A stretch of DNA of 9,882 nucleotides from contig JBEKOT010000089.1 in the NCBI GenBank assembly GCA_049521495.1, forward strand, positions 1 through 9,882, given 5' to 3'. The number at the start of each line of letters is the position of its first letter. Positions within the stretch are counted from its first letter, which is position 1. Below the pieces are notes generated by a model. That model worked only from the letters and a program-made list of their open reading frames with translations. It did no database searches and had not been told where the DNA came from. Positions 1 to 5,485 of this stretch are shown here, piece after piece. This stretch comes from CAWEPK01 sp049521495. Its GTDB lineage: Bacteria; Desulfobacterota; Syntrophorhabdia; Syntrophorhabdales; WCHB1-27. Position numbers and translations under genes: made by a program.

Positions 1-1529
1 AGATCGGCTCTGATCTGCGTATCCATCCACCACATGAGCGACTGCCTGAAACTGCCGATCATCGATCCGAGACCTATGGACATGGAAAGGGCTACCGTAA
101 AGGCGGCGACGGCGACGGCCGTCCGGCCCAGGTTTTGCCTTATGTTGCCGGCCGCCAGCCTGCCCGGCAGGCCGGCCATGCCGAGGACGCCCTTGAGAAG
201 AGGGTTTGCAAGTAAAAGGGCCCCGCCCGTCAGGAGGCTCGATCCGAAGAGGAATGTGAAGGCGGAGGCAAAGCCGACGTAGACGTGCAGAGGAGAGCAA
301 AAAAGGAGTATTGCCGTTACACCGAGAATGAGAAGACCCGCGAGGCACGCGCGCCTTATCGCGGCGCTATTGCTCGCCGCCGCCTTCGGCTGCATGATCC
401 CGACTGGGTTGAGGCGCATGAGCTCGAGGAGAGGGAAAAGGCTCCCCGCCAGCCCCGCGGCGGCGCCGAGGAGAGCGCCTGCGGCCGGGATCGACCATGA
501 CCAGGGCAGGGGGGAAGGCTTCAGGAAAAAGTAAAGATTGCTTACGGTCTGGCCGATGAGACCGGTAAGGAAGCGGGACAGGACATAGCCCGCAGTTCCA
601 CCCAGAAGCCCCCCTGCCACGCCGAAGATCAGTATCTCCCCAATGAACGCCCGGCCGATCTCTCCCCTCCTTGCGCCGATGGAGAGTAGTATTGCAGCGT
701 CTTTTCTCCTGCTCGTCACCGCGAAGGTAGCAGTATTGTAAATGAGGAAGACTCCCACGAAAAGAGCTATCAGCGAAAGGGCCTCAAGGTTGAGCCTGAA
801 CGCCCGCATCATGCTCGCGTATATCTTTTCCTTCTGCCGTCCCGACTGTATTCTGAAACCGTCCCGGTAGCGGGCCAGAAAGGCCGCCTCGTCTTCGAGG
901 AGGAGATCGACCCTGTCGATCTTTCCTTTTAGCCCGAAGAGCCTCTGGGCATGGCCTATGTCCGTCACCATGAGGGGCTCCGGCGACGGGCTTGGGAAGA
1001 CTGCAACGATCCTGAAAGGGCCTCTCGATGTGTTGACCGTGCTTCCGGGGCCGACACCGAGGCGGGAAGCGGTCTTTGCGTCCAGGGCAATGGACCTGCT
1101 GTCGAGCATAAAGGAGAACCCCTTTTTCGGGTCCGTCACGGGATATCGCGGCCCGTCCGTGCCGTTGCCGAACATGCGGGGCCTTACGGCCCTGTCTAGG
1201 AAGGGGTCGATTCCCAGGAGGCGCACGGGCTCTCCATTCTCGAGCCGGAGCCTCCGGTCTATGACGGGCGCAAAGAACCGCACGGACGGGTCTTCCATCA
1301 GGTCGAGGAGAACCCTCTCGTCCATGGGCCCTGCTACGCTTTCCAGTGAATGGCTGGCTTCACCGTTCAGAAACCTGACGGCTGCGGCAAAACTGGTGAG
1401 GGCCGCCCGTGCGGAGAAGACCATCCCGATCACAGCCGCCACCCCGCACCCGATGCCGAGGACGTGAAGGAGGGCAAGGCTGCGCCTCCTGGGAAGGTAC
1501 CTGAGGAACGCCTTGGTAACGGTGTTCAA
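1..1529 (-). CDS. FtsX/MacB-type ABC transporter permease, partial (C-terminus beyond window)
   Basis: Inner-membrane permease of a LolD/MacB-class ABC exporter, partner of the ATPase just upstream. The frame stays open for about 509 codons to the window edge. Visible order: TM segment near residues 15-38; extracytoplasmic MacB-like domain about 45-240 (contains GPMDERVLLDLMEDP); first FtsX unit with TMs near 248-272, 290-318 and 335-370 and the cytoplasmic loop SIGARRGEIGRAF; two more TMs about 385-440; then the start of a second FtsX unit (GNIRQNLGRTAVAVAAF, SFRQSLMWWM). Two FtsX units indicate the long (~800-850 residue) permease type, so over a third is probably missing. I place the start at TTG 1529 because this TTG overlaps the ATPase stop as TTGA, and no ATG or GTG lies between the ATPase stop and TM1. 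Translation is probably coupled. Substrate unknown; lipid, lipoprotein or peptide export are all possible. Confidence 0.9.
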   Translation of the reverse strand, partial: MNTVTKAFLRYLPRRRSLALLHVLGIGCGVAAVIGMVFSARAALTSFAAAVRFLNGEASHSLESVAGPMDERVLLDLMEDPSVRFFAPVIDRRLRLENGEPVRLLGIDPFLDRAVRPRMFGNGTDGPRYPVTDPKKGFSFMLDSRSIALDAKTASRLGVGPGSTVNTSRGPFRIVAVFPSPSPEPLMVTDIGHAQRLFGLKGKIDRVDLLLEDEAAFLARYRDGFRIQSGRQKEKIYASMMRAFRLNLEALSLIALFVGVFLIYNTATFAVTSRRKDAAILLSIGARRGEIGRAFIGEILIFGVAGGLLGGTAGYVLSRFLTGLIGQTVSNLYFFLKPSPLPWSWSIPAAGALLGAAAGLAGSLFPLLELMRLNPVGIMQPKAAASNSAAIRRACLAGLLILGVTAILLFCSPLHVYVGFASAFTFLFGSSLLTGGALLLANPLLKGVLGMAGLPGRLAAGNIRQNLGRTAVAVAAFTVALSMSIGLGSMIGSFRQSLMWWMDTQIRAD

Positions 1530-2227
1530 ACAGCGGCCCCCGCGCCCGGCGCATTCGCCAGGACCATGCCGTCGACCATGAGCAGTACCCGGTCCGCGTA
1601 CCTGCCGGTCATGGCGCTGTGGCTCGCCATGACGAGGGTGGTCCCCGATTCCCTGCATCTCCCGTGGAGGAGCTCCAGAACCTGTTCTCCCGTCTTGTTG
1701 TCCAGATTGCCCGTAGGCTCGTCGGCAAGTATGATAGCCGGTTCCTTGACTATGGCCCTGGCTATTGCCACCCTCTGCTGCTCGCCCCCGGAGAGCTCGT
1801 GGGGATAGCGCGCCTCCTTGCCTTTCAGCCCCACATCCCGAAGGGCGGCAAGGGTCCGGCCCCGATCGGACTTACCGGTTAGCTCCAGGGAGAGGAAGAC
1901 GTTCTCGAATGCCGTCAGGGTGGGCAAGAGGTTGAAGAACTGGAAGACGAAGCCGAGGCGCAGACGGCGCAGGCGGGTAAGGCCCTTTTCGCCTAAAAAG
2001 CGGAGGTTCTGACCTTCCACTTCTATGGCGCCCCTCGTAGGGCTGTCGAGACCTGCTATAAGGTTCAGAAGGGTCGTTTTGCCTGAGCCGCTCTTTCCGA
2101 AAAGGGCGACGATCTCGCCCGGGGCGATTTCCATATCCGCCCCGCGAAGGGCGGACACCTCTTCACGCCCGTCATGGGCATAGTTCTTCCATACGTCGAT
2201 AACCCGGATCACGGGTGCCATGCTCAT
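1526..2227 (-). CDS. ABC transporter ATP-binding protein, LolD/MacB family
   Basis: Cytoplasmic ATPase powering the FtsX-type permease encoded next. All nucleotide-binding motifs are present (numbering from ATG 2227): Walker A GKSGSGKTT 44-52, Q-loop Gln96 in FVFQFFNLLPTLTAFENV, signature LSGGEQQ 145-151, Walker B IILADEP with Glu170, D-loop NLD 174-176, H-loop His203. The Q-loop wording and the ~230-residue length are those of the LolD/MacB/FtsE group rather than of importers. An in-frame ATG at 2320 exists, but a good promoter (2251-2279) lies inside that extension, so I start at 2227. ATG 2221 is two codons later and better spaced from a weak GGGA, so it is an equal alternative. The stop overlaps the permease start by four bases. 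The exported substrate cannot be told from the ATPase. Confidence 0.93.
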   Translation of the reverse strand: MSMAPVIRVIDVWKNYAHDGREEVSALRGADMEIAPGEIVALFGKSGSGKTTLLNLIAGLDSPTRGAIEVEGQNLRFLGEKGLTRLRRLRLGFVFQFFNLLPTLTAFENVFLSLELTGKSDRGRTLAALRDVGLKGKEARYPHELSGGEQQRVAIARAIVKEPAIILADEPTGNLDNKTGEQVLELLHGRCRESGTTLVMASHSAMTGRYADRVLLMVDGMVLANAPGAGAAV

Positions 2228-2250
2228 ATCCCGATAACACGTTGCTCCAT

Positions 2251-2279
2251 AGTATATGTTTTTTTGCGGGGGGCGTAAA
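2251..2279 (-). promoter_or_regulatory. Candidate sigma-70 promoter of the ABC exporter operon
   Basis: On the minus strand, TTTACG (-35, 2279-2274, four of six consensus bases), a 17-bp spacer with a run of seven A, then TATACT (-10, 2256-2251, five of six). Transcription would start near 2244, about 17-23 bases before the ATPase ATG. Its position argues against the upstream ATG at 2320 and for separate transcription from the gene at 2340-2669. Confidence 0.5.
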
Positions 2280-2339
2280 GGGCAGGGCCTTAAGAGATCA
2301 TCCCCAGGCCTTTTTGGCATAGCCCAAGCCTTTCTTGCA

Positions 2340-2669
2340 TCAACGAAACTGAGAGGTTCCGGGCTGGTCCATACGTGAGTCCGGACCGCCCAGCGTCCTT
2401 GTCCCGGTGTAAACCTCCTGCGCTTCGCCGGAGGGGGCCTGCGGCTGCTCCTGGGCCTCGTTCCCCCTTGGCGGCAGCGCCGACAAGAGGCCGGCAGGTG
2501 TCTCGTTTTTCCCTTTGAGGAGTAGCCTTTCCTGAGCGCCCTGCCCCCAGGTGTCCGGAGGGCCGGCAGGAAGGGGATAGTTCTCCTGCGCCCCCGAGGG
2601 GCAAGCGGCGAAGAGCGCCAGCACTAGGACGAAAAGGCAGAGCACCTTCAAAGGCCTTCCGTTTACCAT
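2340..2669 (-). CDS. Small secreted protein with four AQE motifs, unknown function
   Basis: 109 residues, not recognised. The N-terminus is a clear export signal: MVNGRPLK, hydrophobic stretch VLCLFVLVLALF, then AACPSGAQE. Cys23 could be a lipoprotein cysteine, but position -3 is Phe, which is unusual; cleavage after SGA (residue 27) by signal peptidase I is the alternative. The mature part is low-complexity, rich in Gly, Pro, Gln and Glu, with no obvious fold. The tripeptide AQE recurs at residues 27, 45, 72 and 83, twice inside PSG-(E)-AQE. The start at 2669 is chosen because AAGGAG lies six bases upstream, and because the earlier in-frame ATG at 2699 falls inside the promoter spacer. It has its own promoter and stands alone between DUF2569 and the exporter operon. 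Being secreted next to an exporter is suggestive only. Confidence 0.7.
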   Translation of the reverse strand: MVNGRPLKVLCLFVLVLALFAACPSGAQENYPLPAGPPDTWGQGAQERLLLKGKNETPAGLLSALPPRGNEAQEQPQAPSGEAQEVYTGTRTLGGPDSRMDQPGTSQFR

Positions 2670-2675
2670 GTCTTT

Positions 2676-2681
2676 CTCCTT
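2676..2681 (-). promoter_or_regulatory. Ribosome binding site deciding the start of the small secreted protein
   Basis: AAGGAG on the minus strand, six bases before ATG 2669. It fixes the start at 2669 rather than at the in-frame ATG 2699, which would add ten residues in front of the signal peptide. Confidence 0.75.
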
Positions 2682-2687
2682 GTAACC

Positions 2688-2716
2688 TATATAAGACATG
2701 GCCGGAGCGCTGACAA
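2688..2716 (-). promoter_or_regulatory. Strong sigma-70 promoter of the small secreted protein
   Basis: On the minus strand TTGTCA (-35, 2716-2711, five of six), spacer of exactly 17, TATATA (-10, 2693-2688, five of six). Transcription would begin near 2681, at the edge of the Shine-Dalgarno, giving a leader of about 12 bases. It is one of the best-formed promoters in the window and shows that this small gene is transcribed independently. Confidence 0.65.
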
Positions 2717-2735
2717 GTACGGGCGGGGACTTTCG

Positions 2736-3194
2736 TTAGCTGCCGTAGGTTTCTCTCACCCTGCGCGACCTCTTGAGATACAGGTACCATGCTGCCGCGT
2801 AGATCAGGGTGAAGAGGGAGTTTAAACAATTGAGATAGAAGGTTTCCCGGTTTGGCACATCTTCCGACCCGAAGAGGGAGGGGAGAAAAGGCGCGGCAAT
2901 GGAGAAGGCGGAGATCGCCGCAAGGTATTTCTTGGCGGCGGCAGGGGCGCCGGGCAGGCGCTTCCAGAGCGATACCCCGGCGTAAAGGCTGAAGACCGCA
3001 AGGGCTATGCCGACTACTCCGTTCACGAGCACGAGCCGGAAAAATCCCGGGTGCTGACTGAAATAAGGTTTTGCAAGATTGCTGACGACGAAGAGGTTGA
3101 AGAGGACCGCGGACGGGTCGAGGATGGTGAGGTTGAGGCAGAAGAGGAGCAGCCAACCCCTCACGCCCTTAAGCTCCTCGGCCGTACCGTTCAA
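2736..3194 (-). CDS. DUF2569-family membrane protein
   Basis: 152-residue inner-membrane protein with four predicted TM segments at about 12-38, 50-76, 85-105 and 115-140. The opening LKGVRGWLLLFCLNL, the middle YAGVSLWKR and the closing SRRVRETYG match what I know of DUF2569, a small family of unknown function found in many bacteria. I recognise it by pattern, not by search. The start is placed at TTG 3194, six bases after AGAAAGAGG, which puts the family's conserved beginning about ten residues in. An in-frame ATG at 3347 would add 51 residues of unconserved, Pro/Arg-rich sequence and would pass through a possible promoter. The gene lies 168 bp downstream of the channel gene on the same strand, with no clear terminator between them, so co-transcription is possible. 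Confidence 0.75.
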   Translation of the reverse strand: MNGTAEELKGVRGWLLLFCLNLTILDPSAVLFNLFVVSNLAKPYFSQHPGFFRLVLVNGVVGIALAVFSLYAGVSLWKRLPGAPAAAKKYLAAISAFSIAAPFLPSLFGSEDVPNRETFYLNCLNSLFTLIYAAAWYLYLKRSRRVRETYGS

Positions 3195-3232
3195 TAGGAC
3201 CCTCTTTCTGCTTGGAATCTTGCTGCCCGTAT

Positions 3233-3261
3233 AATTTACAATGGGCGGAAGTCTTTTGCAA
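3233..3261 (-). promoter_or_regulatory. Weak promoter candidate for the DUF2569 gene
   Basis: On the minus strand TTGCAA (3261-3256, four of six), 17-bp spacer, TAAATT (3238-3233, four of six). This is an A/T-rich island in otherwise G+C-rich sequence. It is weak, and read-through from the channel gene is an equal possibility. Confidence 0.3.
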
Positions 3262-3362
3262 TCGGGCGGAAGGGCGGCGGGTGCCTGTGTCAGATGGTCA
3301 GCCGCAGTGGGTCGCCGCACGCCGGAGCGCCCTTGGCGAGCCTGCAACTCAGGCGGATTGCC

Positions 3363-4454
3363 TTACTTGTCGCGCTTTTCACCTTTACGAAAGTGATGGT
3401 CCCGCCACTCATCCTCGGTGACGCTCACTGCCGCGGAGGAAGTTTGCTCCCAGGGGCTTTTCTCCCAGTCGGCAGCCTGCCAGGCCTCGGGTATCCAGGG
3501 TGGCGCTTCGATATAGAAATGGCGGCGAAGGGCCTCGATATAAGGCTCGTAGAGCCCCCTGAGAAACTCGAGCCTCCGCTCCGACTCCCGGGGGTCGGCC
3601 AATTCCAGCCCGGCCGCTTCTATCACCGACCGGAGTTTCATGAATCCGCCGTCCCCGAGCCTGTCCCTCCCGGGGTTTTTGGGCGGACGGTTGAAAACCA
3701 CGGCCAGGTCGACGACAGCGTGGCGCGCCATGGCAAAGGTAAGCTCCGCTTGCCTTGTCCATTCCCCGGCGATGCCCGCAATGATGACGGCTGACGTATC
3801 CAATATCACCGTCAGGGCAGCCAGCCACGACTGGTTATCGTGCTGCGAGCGGTAGTAGGCGAGAACGGGGTAGGACAGATGGCTCTCCAGTAGCTCGGCC
3901 GACCAACGCTCCCACTGGGAGAGCAACTCCCGGAGCTCCTCCTTGCAGTTCTCATGTGCGTGCTTCTGAAAGACGCGCATAGCCGTGGGCGGAGAGCCGG
4001 CCCGGGCGTCGAGCATGGAAATGCCCGCCTCACGGCGGGAAAACGATTGGTTGAGGGCGGGCAGGTAGGCGATCACCAGGGCAAGGAAGCCGAAGCCCGT
4101 CCCTGCCTCGACAACCGTGACGATCCTGGCTGCGGCGGTGACCGGCCTGACGTCTCCGAGGCCGAGGGTAAAAAATGTAGTGCCGCTCATATAGAGGTCG
4201 CTGAGAAAGCCGCTTTCTCCCGAGCCGGCCAGAGCTGAGCCGAGGGAAAAATGGATCAGGGCAAAGCCGAACATGATCGCCACTGCCCATATAAAGATCA
4301 GGAGGAGCAGCGAGAGGGGACCGTAAAAGCCGAGTACGCTTTCCAGCGGTCCTCCCGAAAAAAAGGCGCGGGCCGGCAGAGACCAGAGCACCCAGGTAGA
4401 CCGGTAGAAAAGGCGCGCAAACCTGAAGCGGTGCCTTACCCGGCGGGGAAGCAC
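3363..4454 (-). CDS. Two-TM/P-loop ion channel (Ion_trans_2 type) with large C-terminal domain; N-terminus probably longer
   Basis: Probable inner-membrane cation channel. Numbering from GTG 4454: TM at 46-69 (LSLLLLIFIWAVAIMFGF), pore helix and filter at 86-101 (SGTTFFTLGLGD), TM at 108-131, then about 230 cytoplasmic residues without an RCK fold, ending in a charged tail. The YEPYIEALRRHF...PPW stretch near residues 305-330 appears, as I recall, in other channels of this type. The filter is TLGLGD, with Leu for the usual Tyr, so K+ selectivity is not assured. GTG 4454 is the first standard start codon, but the frame is open up to 4547. The upstream codons encode another TM (IAIGILAAVLILAVLW) followed by DGFETIVLPRRV, which looks like a real part of the protein, so the true start probably lies around 4526. 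Divergent from the DUF1460 gene. Confidence 0.85.
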   Translation of the reverse strand: MLPRRVRHRFRFARLFYRSTWVLWSLPARAFFSGGPLESVLGFYGPLSLLLLIFIWAVAIMFGFALIHFSLGSALAGSGESGFLSDLYMSGTTFFTLGLGDVRPVTAAARIVTVVEAGTGFGFLALVIAYLPALNQSFSRREAGISMLDARAGSPPTAMRVFQKHAHENCKEELRELLSQWERWSAELLESHLSYPVLAYYRSQHDNQSWLAALTVILDTSAVIIAGIAGEWTRQAELTFAMARHAVVDLAVVFNRPPKNPGRDRLGDGGFMKLRSVIEAAGLELADPRESERRLEFLRGLYEPYIEALRRHFYIEAPPWIPEAWQAADWEKSPWEQTSSAAVSVTEDEWRDHHFRKGEKRDK

Positions 4455-4607
4455 GATGGTTTCGAAGCCGTCCCACAGGACTGCCAGGATGAGGACCGCT
4501 GCAAGAATGCCGATCGCTATTGAGATAAACTTGCCCCTTTGTAAGAGTTAATTCCCCTGAAACCCGCAGTCAAGCTTGCAGGCCCTATAGCTTGCGCCTC
4601 GCAGTCT

Positions 4608-4636
4608 TTGACTTGAGCGCCGAAACAGTATATATC
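4608..4636 (+). promoter_or_regulatory. Sigma-70 promoter of the DUF1460 gene, predicting a leaderless mRNA
   Basis: TTGACT (4608-4613, five of six), 17-bp spacer, TATATC (4631-4636); the overlapping TATATA at 4629-4634 gives a 15-bp spacer. Transcription would start about 4641-4644, only two to five bases before ATG 4646. No Shine-Dalgarno is visible before that ATG, which fits a leaderless transcript. Confidence 0.55.
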
Positions 4637-4645
4637 TTCCATTAA

Positions 4646-5362
4646 ATGGGGCTGGAAAAGACAAATCTCGGCAAGTGGGGACCGGAAGGCGTAGAGGAGC
4701 TGCTTCGGGTCGCTTCCGCCATATCCGACCTGTCCGACCGGATAGACTTTGTCTCCCGCGCTTTCCTTGATGTCCCTTACGGCGCTTCGACGCTCATAGG
4801 GTCGCCCGACGTGCCGGAGCTCCTCGTCGTCGATCTTTCGGCTGTCGATTGCTTTACCTATCTCGACTACGTCGAGGCCATGAGGCTTTCCCGGTCCCTC
4901 GAGGAATTCGAGCGAAACCTTAGGGTCGTGAGGTACAGGGGCGGGGAGGTCGCCTACGGGGCGAGAAACCACTTCTTTACGGACTGGGCCGCCTCGCCGA
5001 GGGTTGAGGACGTTACCGGTCTGGTCGGAAAGGGCCGGGTCACACGCGTCCCCAAGACGCTCAACAGGAAAGGCGACGGCTCCTGCCTCCTGCCCGGAAT
5101 TCGGCAGGTATTCCGACAAATCGGTTTCCTGCCTTCTTCAGCCCTGGACGAGTCGGCAGCGGCCGGAATGCGCACCGGTGATTACGTGGGGATTTTCACG
5201 GAAGACGAGGGCCTCGACGTGACCCACGTAGGCATAGCGATCACGGACGGCGGGGAGATTCTCTTCAGGCATGCGTCGTCGGTCGAAGGAAAGGTGGTAG
5301 ATGAGGATTTCAGGCTCTACGTGCGCGCCTGGCCCGGCATTGTCTTGCTCCGCCCCCGGTAG
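4646..5362 (+). CDS. DUF1460 family protein, NlpC/P60-like N-acetylmuramoyl-L-alanine amidase
   Basis: 238 residues. Members of DUF1460 are papain-like NlpC/P60 cysteine amidases acting on the MurNAc-L-Ala bond of peptidoglycan fragments. The family pattern is clear: VDCFTYLDYVEAM with nucleophile Cys69; GARNHFFTDW (Arg107, Asn108, His109); THVGIAI with probable catalytic His194; RHASSVEGKVVDEDF (His209), and the closing GIVLLRP. All likely catalytic residues are present. The N-terminus shows no signal peptide or lipobox, although cell-wall enzymes are usually exported. It could act on recycled muropeptides in the cytoplasm, or the export signal may be missing from this gene model. ATG 4646 directly follows an in-frame TAA, so no upstream start exists in this frame. 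Divergent from the channel gene and convergent with typA; the 123-bp gap to typA (5363-5485) holds nothing I can name. Confidence 0.85.
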   Translation: MGLEKTNLGKWGPEGVEELLRVASAISDLSDRIDFVSRAFLDVPYGASTLIGSPDVPELLVVDLSAVDCFTYLDYVEAMRLSRSLEEFERNLRVVRYRGGEVAYGARNHFFTDWAASPRVEDVTGLVGKGRVTRVPKTLNRKGDGSCLLPGIRQVFRQIGFLPSSALDESAAAGMRTGDYVGIFTEDEGLDVTHVGIAITDGGEILFRHASSVEGKVVDEDFRLYVRAWPGIVLLRPR

Positions 5363-5485
5363 GGGAGACCTTCCGCGGCGATTTTAGGGGAGGCGACGGA
5401 GCGTGATCCCGGAGGTTCTGCGGCTTTTGCCCGTGGAATGGGCGGTCCGACCAGCCGGGGACCATTGCACAGGTCCGCACCCGCG

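Noticed and set aside
34..1199. Several short plus-strand frames across the permease region
   Set aside because: Shadows of the uninterrupted minus-strand permease frame, which has membrane segments and FtsX motifs.
2302..2335. Imperfect direct repeat on the minus strand, AAAGGCTTGGG and AAAGGCCTGGG
   Set aside because: Two copies only, between two genes, with no stem or known box; chance is likely.
2290..3156. Open frame of 288 codons on the minus strand overlapping both the DUF2569 and small secreted genes
   Set aside because: Pro/Arg-rich composition without domain features, and it crosses two genes and a strong promoter in another frame.
3230..3242. Perfect TATAAT on the plus strand at 3230-3235, shortly before ATG 3240 opening a frame of about 50 codons
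   Set aside because: No -35 or TGn extension, the start would fall inside the ATG, and the peptide is Arg/Gly-rich and unlike a protein. Probably the mirror of the A/T-rich island before the DUF2569 gene.
4517..5119. 200-codon minus-strand frame opposite the DUF1460 gene
   Set aside because: The plus-strand frame carries all family motifs; this one shows none.
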